Positions 1-9,855 of a DNA stretch of 64,000 bases are shown here, piece by piece. The notes under the pieces are model-generated. The model was not told where the DNA came from and did not search any database. It worked only from the letters and a program-made list of their open reading frames with translations. A program made the position numbers and the translations under genes. The first letter of the stretch is position 1; the number at the start of each line of letters is the position of its first letter. This stretch comes from Multifurca ochricompacta (Eukaryota; Basidiomycota; Agaricomycetes; Russulales; Russulaceae), in contig WTXG01000035.1 of NCBI GenBank assembly GCA_022496185.1, positions 124,001-188,000 of the forward strand, given 5' to 3'.

Positions 1-351
1 ATTAGATGCAAACCAGGATCATATCATCAGTCCGATTGACATGATATAGAATCAATGTCATTGTGTTTTCCCAGCCGTGGTGTGTTAAACGGGCATGGCT
101 TGTTATGGCCTGGCTTTTTCTCTAACTACTATACAAAAACATAATTGTGCGGGGAGTGTATCATCAATAACTATAGTTGGGTCCATAGGTCAGTTATGGT
201 AACCCATACCCATACCCACCACCCATGCAGGTACAAGAAACCCATGCAGATCCAAGAATGGCTAGAGCTAGCCATTCTAGCAACATGTAATCTTCCTGAT
301 GTATGAGCTTGGTGACAATGTCTTAAATACAGTATCCAATCAATGATGTCA

Positions 352-642
352 TTACTTCGTGAACTTCACCGAGGATGACGTAGATGCGTTGAGGACCACT
401 GCCATATCGTAGGGGAAAAGAGTATCGTACACTGCGGTCACCTGACCAGAATCGTACAAACAGGACTTCCTCTTCCTCTTCAGGTAAGTTGAGTGCCTTG
501 CAAAGTGTACTTGCCGGAGTCGGAGCTCTTCCTTCCAGCCTTGGTTGTCATTTGCAACTTTTTGGAGTGTACGATCCCGAATTTCTGGGTCTGCACGGAA
601 AGTGTCTTTGAGTTCAGCAAAGGCCTCTTTTTTTAATCCCAT
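352..642 (-). CDS. Small hypothetical protein, 96 aa
   Basis: An uninterrupted ATG-to-TAA reading frame of 96 codons. I do not recognise the product. It is highly charged, with a lysine/arginine-rich centre (KRKRK) and a C-terminal half containing SCLYDSGQ. No signal peptide or membrane segment is visible. It is divergently oriented from the desaturase gene that starts about 270 bp away, so the two may share a promoter region. The first 350 bases of the window beyond its stop codon show nothing else I can name. It could be the last exon of a longer gene or a chance frame. Confidence 0.3.
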   Translation of the reverse strand: MGLKKEAFAELKDTFRADPEIRDRTLQKVANDNQGWKEELRLRQVHFARHSTYLKRKRKSCLYDSGQVTAVYDTLFPYDMAVVLNASTSSSVKFTK

Positions 643-914
643 TCAAACTTTCAGCTGTGAAAGCTAGGTGTGCTTGTGTGTGCTGCATCTTCAAGCGTGT
701 ATTTGTGTTGAGGACCCGATCTTTGATTTGGTGGTGCAACCAGTTCATTCAAACATTGTTCACATCCACATCCAACTGCGACGCGCGCTTCGCTTCGAGA
801 ATCGAAGTCTGTCTAGATCTGGAAGTTCGATTCGTTCCAATTATGATGGCCGCGTTTTTTTAGGAGCCCAGTGCCACTCACACTCACCATCTTCTTTCTT
901 TGCTGCTTTCTCTC

Positions 915-2863
915 ATGACCTCCCGCACTTCCCGAAATCAGTCCACTTTCTGGTGGAATAATGCCATCTTTTTCTGTGGTACGCATCTCGCCGCGGCCTA
1001 CGGTGTCTACCATCGCCCCTTGGCCACAATACCCAAGGCCATTCTCGTCGCAACTGTCGTGCTCTGGCAATTGGCATCATTCGGGTGCGCATATATGCGC
1101 TATATTTCCCGGGAGACGCGTAATTCTCCATCTAACCAGGCTTTTTTTTTAGTATAACCATTGGATACCACCGCTTGTATTCTCATCGGTCTTTCAATGC
1201 CTCGCTTGGCGTACGCATCGCCCTCGCGTTGGTCGGGGCTAGCGCGTTCCAGGGTTCGATAAAAGTCAAGTACATCACCTTCTCATTTGCAAATGATACT
1301 GACAGATTCACTATTAGTGGTGGTATGAAAATCGTCCCTGATGTCAAAGAAATAGAATGCTGAGAACTGGCTCTTTCTACCGCAGGTGTCTCAGACACCG
1401 ACTTCACCATGTACGTTGAGAAGTGCCTGCAACCTCGCACCAGTCCATTTACTTCTATCGTAGAGGTTTACCGATGACGAAAAAAATGATCCGTACGTGT
1501 CATATCATCATCTAAGGCCATTGGGTCAGACAGTGCCCGGGTTGTCATTAGGTATTGTGCCACCCGTGGCCTGCTGTTCAGCCACGTTGGGTGGATTTTC
1601 TTCAAGCCCAACTATGAAAAACTCCATTTGATTGAACGTAAAGACCTTGAAGAGGACCCAGGTATGTTGACGTGTCGTAACTGAGGTTTTTTGACAGGTC
1701 AGCTGACCGCGAGTCATGATCAGTCGTACGCTTGCAACATCGATATTTTGGTAAGTGGAGCGTAGATATATGAAAACCATGCTGAGCCTAGCTGCGATTG
1801 TTTAGTTCCTCTTGCCATTTTTCTTGGCATAATTTTCCCGACAGTGCTAGGCGCCACATATGGCGACACGGACGGAGGTTTTATTTATGCAGGATTAGTC
1901 GCGCGACTCCTTAGTGCGTTTTGGCCTTTGGATCAAAACAATGAAACTGACTCATAGGGAATAGTCTGGCATTCCACATTTCTCGTCAACTCGTAGGCTG
2001 TTACTCTTATCCTCGCGCATCTGATCTTGACAACTCCCCACTAGGCTCGCTCACTGGGATGGATTGCAGCCGTACTCGGACGAGAATACGTCCCGCACCA
2101 ATCTCGTGCGTCGTTGTTTGAAGCGTCTGACTAATGATATTAGCATATATGCAGCTGCTCGCGCTCTTCACGGCTGGTGAGGGCAACCACAACTTCGTAC
2201 GTTTATCCCACATTCCGTATAAAGAGAATTCCGGGCTGATTACTTCACAGCATGTACGTGAGGTAGAACCTGCGCCTCCTCATCATTTCATTGAACCATG
2301 AAGCAGCACGCGTTTCCACACGATTACCGCTCTGGTCCTGCAAAAACTGATTGGGACCCTTCAAAATGGGTCATCCTCTTGCTCGCGAAACTCGGCTTTG
2401 CGTGGGGACTGCGCCGTGCGAGGACAGAGGACATTGCAGCAGCGCGAGCGCATGTGCTAGCGCACAGCCACGGGCACCGTCAGACCCATGAGAAAGCAGT
2501 CGAGCAGGGCGAGTGGATGGGGCCCATGTGGACCGAAGCAGAGTTGAAAGCACACGTGAAAGCAAACGACGCGTGCATCGTGCTCATAGATGGATACGCT
2601 ATTGATGTGACAGGGTATATGGACACTCATGTACGTTCTTTTTCTTTTCCTCCCTTCATTTGAACGTATGATTTTTCTCGCTGACGAATGAGGCGCAGCC
2701 CGGCGGAGCAGGGCTTCTGCACGAGTATGCCGTCTTTGCCAGCCCTGACGAGGGAAGTAACAAGTGGAACAAGGCAGGTTGGGCATTCGATGGTGGAGTG
2801 AATAAGCACTCGCAGGTGGCGAGAAGGCGGATGAAACAACTTCGCATAGCGAGAATACTATGA
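915..2863 (+). CDS. OLE1: Delta-9 fatty acid desaturase with C-terminal cytochrome b5 domain
   Basis: Stearoyl-CoA 9-desaturase: introduces the first double bond into palmitoyl- and stearoyl-CoA at the ER membrane. Fourteen exons give an open frame of about 402 codons: 915-1084, 1153-1264, 1318-1322, 1386-1410, 1464-1492, 1552-1661, 1724-1750, 1806-1913, 1965-1992, 2045-2105, 2155-2196, 2251-2253, 2307-2630, 2699-2863. All three histidine boxes of membrane di-iron desaturases are present: HRLYSH, HRLHH and HNFHH. The N-terminus has hydrophobic segments typical of the family. The C-terminus is a cytochrome b5-like electron-donor domain with the heme-binding HPGG motif split across the last intron, as in yeast Ole1. 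Two exons are only 5 and 3 nt long, yet supply conserved residues. ATG 915 was chosen because the following sequence (TSRTSRN) leads directly into the first hydrophobic stretch; ATG 900 is in frame upstream. No frame disruption was found. Confidence 0.92.
1318..1322 (+). other. 5-nt microexon of the desaturase gene
   Basis: The five bases TGGTG are preceded by an AG acceptor (end of a 53-nt intron, 1265-1317) and followed by a GT donor (63-nt intron, 1323-1385). Including them joins GSIK to WWCLRHRLHH, the conserved sequence around the second histidine box, and keeps the frame. Skipping them shifts the frame. Confidence 0.8.
2251..2253 (+). other. 3-nt microexon of the desaturase gene
   Basis: The single codon CAT is flanked by an AG acceptor (54-nt intron 2197-2250) and a GTACGT donor (53-nt intron 2254-2306). 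It supplies the first of the two adjacent histidines in the third box (HNFHH). Without it the box would read HNFHA and lose a metal ligand, although the frame would be kept. Confidence 0.7.
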
Positions 2864-3164
2864 ATTAATCACGCCAAGCAAAGCAAAATCACCAAAGCAT
2901 GCACCAGGCACTCTCAAGCTCAGGATATTTCATGTTTTTTTGGAACGGCCAAGGACGCCATGATTGTGATGCATGTCTAGATGAGTAGTAACAAAAAGTT
3001 GGATGTATACGATTATTCGGGTATCGTATTCCAATAACAAGTATTTCAACGGACTACCGGCCCGAGGACAGGAACCAACGGTCCCAACAACGGACGGGAA
3101 CACTGGCTGTTGAGCAACTTTGAATTTGCTCATTCTCTCACTTTACTCAGCCTGTGAGCTTCAA

Positions 3165-4936
3165 ATGGCCACAGATAATGAAGGCTTCAAGATTCCCAGT
3201 ACTATCCCACAAGACCTCCTCCTTATTCAGGACCTGGTTGGTCCCATAATTTCCCCTGCAAGGCCTCTCATCCCACTTGCTGCAGATGATTCTGTGGATA
3301 GTTCTGGAGAAAGCACGGACAGTACGGACGAGGTTGAAGCCAACTTAGTTTTAGTGGGCAGAAGGTCAGCAATATATGCTCATCCTCTTATCTTATCTAC
3401 ACAGGGAGCCTGTCTACTGCTGACTTTTATTTTCATCCAGAGACGATAATTCTAGCTCCAACTCAGACTCGTCCTCTTCCGACTCAGAACCATCTTCGGA
3501 TTCTGACTCTGAGGGTAAGGGTGGGAGAGATCTTTCTGAAAAACCAACGCAACGCAAAATGGTGGATGACGATGACGAGGATGACGAAGAAGCCGGTGCC
3601 TCCGCTACAACGGCACCACTCCGCACAAAAAATGAATTGCCAGAGCTAGACATTGTGGTTCCTTATATCACCCAGGTTGGGCCGGATGAGCAACTCGAAA
3701 AAGTTGGCGAAATTATGAACATCATGAACAATGTTGTGGTTGTGAAGGGCGATTCATCGGCGACGCGTCGCGCGTTGGAACGCACGCTCGATTCCGAAAC
3801 TCTGCTCGTGTATGAGGACCGGAAAGTCTTGGGCTACGTGAGTACATCTCGCCTCTGTCATTACTGACTTCCGACCGTTCCATCTAGATACACGAAACTT
3901 TTGGGCCGACGTACCAGCCTATGTATCAAGTCAAGTTTAACAGTTCGTTCCCGCTGGACGTGAACGAGGCTCGCGTTTCACGGCCTATATTTCACATTCC
4001 TACACGCAGCAAGTACGTTTTTGTCTCAGAGCTGGAGAAGCTGCGCGGCAGTGATGCTAGCAACGTGCACGATGAGGAACCGGCGGAGTACGAGCTTGAA
4101 TTTTCGGACGATGAGGCCGAAGCAGTACACAAAGCAAAATTGCGGGAAAGGTCTGTTTATCCTCCATCCTATTTCATTCCTTCTCTCAAGGTTGGCGCAC
4201 ATGTGTCATCTGACACAGACGGCATGCTTCACGGGAACCGAGCGTCCCTGCATCCCCCGCACATGTACGCGATCAAGACGTGGATGCCTCCTACGGCTGG
4301 AACCCGTACGCAGAGCATGGCGTGTACGACATGGATTTGGATTATGGCGCGGGTCCGTCGCGCCCCACTCCCCAGCCATACGATGACCCGTACTCCGATG
4401 CTTACAACCAGCCGGAGGCGGGGACCCGCAGGGAGCTGCCTGTCCCCATCCCGCTGCCACAACCGGAACACAAGCTTGGGAAAAGTGGGAACAGAAACGA
4501 TTATGGACAAGGGAAACGGCATGACGTCCAGCGACCACATCACCACCGTGAACGTGGACGCGAGCGAGGACGAGGACGGGGACGGGGGCGTGGTCGAGGA
4601 AGGGGGCGCCATGGCGCGCATGGGCAAGAAGGATATCCGCCACATCGACCAGAAGTTCGCGGTGCGGGCGATCGTACACCACCATCTCCGGCCCCAACCT
4701 CAGCGATCGTCGGGCAAGCAACAGGGCAATATCCGCCAGTCAATGTTTCTACCCACTCCGAATATGCAAGTGGACCGTCGAACTACACGTCGTATACACC
4801 GCAGTTACAACAGTTCGGCTTTGCGCAGCCATATTTGCAATTGCAGCAGCAATTCATGTCGTCGCCGCAACATCCCGTGCAACCACATATCAATCCACTA
4901 TTTGCGGCGAAATTTGGTTGGAGTTTAGACATGACG

Positions 4937-4977
<41 letters not shown>

Positions 4978-5131
4978 ATATCCGGCATACAACCAGTATG
5001 ATGTATCAACACCACCAGGACATGGCAACGCCGCTGGGGGTAGCTGGGATGGACAATGGGACCAGGATTATGGCGGGGAGCGTGACGTCCATGTAAAGTA
5101 CGAAGAAGGCCACAATAATTCGGGTACTTAG
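3165..5131 (+). CDS. NAF1: H/ACA ribonucleoprotein assembly factor NAF1
   Basis: NAF1 is the nuclear chaperone that binds Cbf5/dyskerin during H/ACA snoRNP and telomerase-type RNP assembly before being replaced by Gar1. The protein has an acidic and serine-rich N-terminal region (runs of S/D/E, about residues 40-140). The Gar1/Naf1 beta-barrel core follows, with recognisable stretches such as ELPELDIVVPYI, NNVVVVKGDSS, VLGYIHETFGPTYQPMYQVK and FPTRSKYVF-like IPTRSKYVF. The C-terminus is low-complexity: an RG-rich tract around 4540-4610, a Q-rich region and a polyglutamine run of about 14 residues near 4937-4979. Introns interrupt the acidic region (near 3364), after VLGY (about 3838-3887) and after the core (about 4152-4218); the last exon is in the frame that ends at the TAG at 5129. 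Product assignment is firm; the exact ends of the first intron are approximate. Confidence 0.88.
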
Positions 5132-5430
5132 TCTTATTTTGCGCCTACCTTTGTTTTTATCCACCGGCGAGCTGAATTAAATTAATTTGCTGTAATAAAC
5201 TGGAGAAAAAGAAGTAAGACCTCGAAGCATTCGCCATCGTCCACGACAACAGAGTCGAACCGCACAGCGAGTGCCATAACGGGGCAGGGCGGAATCACGG
5301 GCAGCGGCGACGACGCCCAACTCAACGCATCCCATCCAAGCCCTCCCCCCCCCTCCCATTCTCCCCTCCGCTGCCCTCTCTAACTTACCCATTAACTTTT
5401 TTTTTTTTGGCCCTTCGCTGTCCTGGCTGT

Positions 5431-7975
5431 ATGCCCCGACGCGCATCAGCATCCACCACCACACTGCCAGCAGTCGCGGCAACGACGGTATCGGGGACTG
5501 CAACAAACTCAACGACGGCCGCAACGGCCGCAACGGCCGGCGGTCCACAAACCGAGTCATCGTCCGTTGTGCCCTCCTCACAAGCTGGCCTTTCGGCGGC
5601 CTCCACCTCAAACCCCGGCGGGGCTACACGCCCGCGGCGCATCATGCCCTCGCGCTCGCGCAGAGGCGGCCCGGGCGTCGGCACCAGCGATGTCGACACG
5701 CAGATCCTTGAGACGCTTCGTCGACGCCGTGCGTTCCCTTCCCTTCTTCCGTGTGCGTGCGCGTGGATTACTTACGCGTGCTCTCTCTTTTTTTTTGGTT
5801 TTTTTCTCCTTCCCTTTGGGTTTTCTTTTTTTTTTCTCCACTAGGTGAAAACGACCCCTTGATACCGGCTCACACGCGACTCTTGCTCACGACCTATTCG
5901 TCGCGCGTGCGCACGATTGGGGAAGATGCTGCTGGTACGGATGGTTCACACTTCAACACGTCCGCGTACGAACGATATTTCGACAAGCCCGAGGTAATTC
6001 GCGCGTATCGCGAGCAGCAGCTCATCCAGACGCCGGAATTCACGCTCCTGTCAGAGCACGAGGCTGTGGGAGGACGTTTTCGACCTCGAAGTCTAGATGA
6101 CGTGCGTGCCTTGTCGTACTTTCTTTTTCTCCCCCCTCCACGCTGCCAAACTTCATCTCCTCCTTTTTTTTTGGTTCAATCTGATGCAGCATGCTCACAG
6201 GAAGGTATCGACACCTCTGATGCGGCGTACGAAAAACGGCATCGCAAGTACGAAGCGTTCGAGAAGCGACAACGTCTACGAGAAAAGGAGAAGCTCAAGC
6301 ACGAACACTATAAACTCAAAGAACGCATCGAGCAGCTACGCGCGCTCGAAAACCCCGCGTTTCTTAACGTGCCGGACTCCTTCTTTGCGAGCTCGCTGCG
6401 CCCATCTTCACAGGAAGGCGAGTCCGACTCACGAGGAGGCAAAGATGGGCTTGCGCCGTCACACAACGAAGGCGAGTGGCGCAAGCGCCAGATGCTCGAC
6501 GTCGCGAACAACCTCGAGGCGCGTTACCGCACCCTACTTGACACCGTGCCCTCACGGGTTCCCGAACCCCCAGCGCCAACATCAACACCAACGCCAATTC
6601 CTATTCCCACCATCCTACCCCTCCAGACACCCAGCCATACCCCCGTTGTGGCTGTGCGGCGGTCACCTGCTTCCGTCAGCCCAATCGCCGTGCGCTCACA
6701 ACTTATCCTCCCGTTTCCACAGCCGACGGAGGTCATCGAACTTGACAGCGATGGCGAAGAGAAGGTACCCGAGTTGATAAAAGCCGAACCTACACCACCT
6801 CCACCAATCCTCATGCACCCAGAAATGGCAGAGACTCTAAAGCTGCGTATCAAGTTCCCGACCCGTTTGCCTCCATCGACACCCGCACTCGTAACTGCAC
6901 CGCCCTTGTCATCCTCCCAAAAGGCACAGCAGCTGTTGGTATTGCAGGTGGTATGAGCGCGAACACGTCGGCTGTAGCATCCCCATCGCCCACTCGCCCA
7001 CGTCCCAAGCCGATCTTCAAGAATCCAGCAGAGCCAGGGCCGTACGCCCGCGTCTCGTTCGCGAAACGCATGCCTCTACAGGATGCTGCAGCTATGTGCG
7101 TGGGAGCATCAGCACCCCCGACACCGACACCGACACCATCAGCCGCAGCTGTAGCTGCCTCGCCGTCGCCGTCTGCTCCGCCCACAGTCCCTGTGACGAC
7201 TGCGGCGCCGAGCGCCGTTGCCACTCCCGCTCTTGCTCCTGTTCCTCGGCCTTCTAGTCCAGTGCCACCTCCAGCGACACATCCAACACTGCGTCGTCGC
7301 CCACCTAGGGCGGCAGCAGCAGCAGCATCCACGCCGCCACAACCACCACCTGCACGCGCGCACGGCACAAGCCAGCCGCGCAAACGGCGGCGTGTCGGGC
7401 TCTCTGAAGAGGAAGAGGAATCTCTCGGATCGGATACGGACAACAACGAGGTTGGTGGTGTTGGTGTCAGTGGTGCTGCCGAAGGTGCGGAGCGCGGGGT
7501 CGCAACAACAGAAGGGGCAGGGGCAGGGGCAGTGGCAACTTCAAGACAAGATGAAGGAGCAGCAGATGAAGAGCGTGAACAGCAGCCAGCGCGTTGGCGC
7601 GAGAGTGCACTGTACCGCGAAGCGCAGCGGCACGCTGGCGCGCCGAGCGCGCGCAAGACCCATCGACATCTGGGTATTTTTGGGCTTAGAGGGTTCCCCG
7701 CTGAGATTGAGCATATACGCGATTTCATGCTGCCAGTGTGGGTGATACCTCGTGACGATCCGCGTCTGGTATCTTGGGATAAAGACCAGAGTCGGAATCG
7801 AGGTCAGGGCTCGGGTTCGGGTCAAGGTCGGGGTCCGGGTGGAGTCGTACGAGGAGCAGCGGACAGGGTTCGAGGGGGCGGGAATGCAGGCGAGGGCGGA
7901 GGTCCTGGTCCTGGTCCTGGTGAAGTGGAGAGATGGAAGCTGGTCGAGGGAAAGAGCAAGATACAGTGGCGGTGA
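5431..7975 (+). CDS. Nuclear protein with PEHE-like conserved block, low-complexity C-terminus
   Basis: Unnamed protein starting at ATG 5431 (PRRASAS...). The conserved part lies in the first half: ETLRRR, an intron (about 5731-5845), LLTTYSSRVRTIGEDAAG, TSAYERYFDKPEVIRAYRE and TPEFTLLSEHEAVGGRFRPR. After a second intron (about 6101-6202) comes a long charged helix, YEKRHRKYEAFEKRQRLREKEK. The 'RHxKYExxEKRxR' pattern resembles the PEHE region of MSL1/KANSL1-type scaffolds of histone acetyltransferase complexes; this is a tentative family link from memory, not a search. The second half is proline-, alanine- and glycine-rich, with a basic RKRRR motif and an acidic stretch. The reading frame changes between about 6940 and 7010; this may be a short intron or a lost base. 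The last block, IFGLRGFPAEIEHIRDF, looks conserved. The C-terminal end (RGQGSGSGQG repeats) is uncertain. Confidence 0.5.
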
Positions 7976-8432
7976 CAGTGACAACGACGGAAAATGGCGA
8001 GGAGAGGGCGCGGCAAGAAAAGGTATGTGAGGAGGCGGCGCCAAATGGCAGGGAGGACCGTATGGCGGTCGTAGAGACGACGAGTTCGATCGATAGCCCG
8101 GGGACAGATGACTTGGTGACATCTTAATTCAACCCGTACACCTGCTTGGGCTCACTTTCCTTTTTTTTTTTTTCTTTTTATTCTCACCTTCTGTACACTT
8201 TTGGCTTTTGTGAGATTTATATCTAATGATATTTTATTCGCTATTCAAAGCCATGATGAATGCAAAACTGAAAGAGTGAATAAAGGTAAAGGTCTATGGT
8301 CGATTTATCTCAAGACAAAATTAATGAGGGACCTCCACTTTCAGTAGCAGCACAGCACCAATATTTGGACACGGCGCGAGTTATTTGATCTACGACCAGA
8401 GTGCGCGTATTTTTGACCTCGATGACCACAGC
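7976..8432. other. Convergent intergenic region
   Basis: Between two convergent genes. It contains a T-rich tract at about 8159-8180 and AT-rich sequence that could serve as 3' ends for both neighbours. No gene seen. Confidence 0.5.
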
Positions 8433-9408
8433 TCATGCGCGCACCTGGTGACGGGGCTGCGCCAGCCCACCGATGATGTGGAGCGCGACGCGGCGTTGGT
8501 CGAGGGAGACATCACGCTGGGAGGCAAGGGCGTGACGCGCCGTGCGCAGAGCGGGAGGACGCGAAGCGCTCTTACGCATGCCGACGTAGCGAGGGAGGAA
8601 ACGCGAGTAGTCACCAGCGCTGCGCTCGAGGACACTGCGCACGCGCGCGGTGGTGGAGACTTGCATGGGGCCCGTGATTGGGGCGTTGGTTTTGTCGCGC
8701 GTGCGGAAGAGCGCGTTTAGGTTGGTGGTGCTGGAGAGTGCGGCGAGTCGTGCGATACGGTCCGCAGAAGCGGAGGCGGCAGCAGGCCTTGTTAGTGCTG
8801 CCTTTGGTGTTTTCACGGGGGCCGCGTCTTTGGTCTTGTTGGGGGCGGTCTTTGGACGGGCCGCCGCGGCAGATGTTGGCGTTGACCGCGCGTGAGCTTT
8901 GAAGTTGGAGACGGACGGCCTGGTCATCTTCGCCTTGGTCTCGAAAACGGCTCCGCGATTTCCTTGGGCTGTAGTGGTAGTGGACTTCTTCTCTTCCACG
9001 TCGCGGCCATGCGCCCGAGACCTAGCGCCTCGTTCTTCCTTCTGGCCCCTTTGACGGCCCTGCATTTGGGAGTGCTGGGCCTCCTTCGATTGCTGTCTCT
9101 GTGGCCGATCTTCCGGACGGCCTTTGTTAGTCATCTTCTTCTGGTGTAGTTGTTTAAGACGACTGGAAAAGCTCAGGGAGACAAGGCCATCGCCCCAACC
9201 CGACAAGGCCGAAGTCCCAGCCTTATCGACTGCTCCACGACGCTCTGATTGGGCCACACGACGCGCGTCGAAGGGCTTGTTACTGGAACCACCCTCTTGC
9301 GCTAAAAAGATTGGGTTGAGAATCAGTCTGGAGAAGCAAGTGGTGCGCGCGCGTACGGTGTCGGTTTGCTCTGTTACGAGTACCTTGTGAGGGTGATTGG
9401 GTAGGCAT
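8433..9408 (-). CDS. Hypothetical basic, Ala/Arg-rich protein
   Basis: I do not recognise the family. The best gene model starts at ATG 9408 (MPTQSPSQGTRNRANRH), splices a 55-nt intron (9302-9356, GTACGC...TTTTAG) and continues in one open frame to the TGA at 8433. An alternative ATG at 9416 in another frame reads through without the intron. The protein is rich in Q, R, A and T and has the segment FDARRVAQSERRGAVDKAG followed by SGWGDG. That segment faintly resembles the RR-x-GWG/NWG motif of Stm1/SERBP1-like mRNA- or ribosome-binding proteins, but the match is too weak to name it. The rest looks disordered. It is transcribed divergently from PFA4. Confidence 0.5.
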
Positions 9409-9855
9409 TGTGACATTTTCTAGAGGGTGAATGACAATATAATGGAACTTGGAGAGGCGGCAAGTACTGTCGACGTACGGATACTGATCCCTCCAAAACT
9501 GCTAGCCAACGGTCTTTTCAAACGAGGGGGCACTGGAGCTCCTGGTGCCACAACCTCATCTGGAGTTGCGCTTGAGCTATTTTTATGTGTTGTGCCGACA
9601 GAATAGCAGCGCAAAGTGCACCTCGGAAGCAGGTGTCGCTGAGTATGGCGAAGTTGCATTGAATGTTCCCAATCCGCCAATAACGAAGAGGAGAAAGAGG
9701 AAATAGGTGTCGAGTGTCGAGTCCGACTTCCGACCGCGAACAACGACACCACGGCCCGGTCGGGACGGTCGGCAGAGCCCCTTCGAGTCCACTCAGTGAA
9801 CAATTTGGAAGTGAGTAACGACGACGACGACGACGACAGCGATAGCGACAAGATC
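9409..9855. promoter_or_regulatory. Bidirectional promoter region between hypothetical gene and PFA4
   Basis: About 450 bp separate the two start codons of divergent genes. Minus-strand frames cross this interval but contain an in-frame stop or splice-like site (GTACGT near 9478) without recognisable protein content. It is therefore best read as shared promoter and 5' UTR sequence. The (GAC)n-like run at 9820-9838 lies just upstream of the PFA4 ATG. Confidence 0.45.

Noticed and set aside
4206..4721. Minus-strand frame opposite NAF1
   Set aside because: Antisense of the RG-rich tail of NAF1, low-complexity only.
6850..7728. 292-codon minus-strand frame
   Set aside because: Shadow of the GC-rich Pro/Ala-rich exon of the PEHE-like gene; no recognisable domain.
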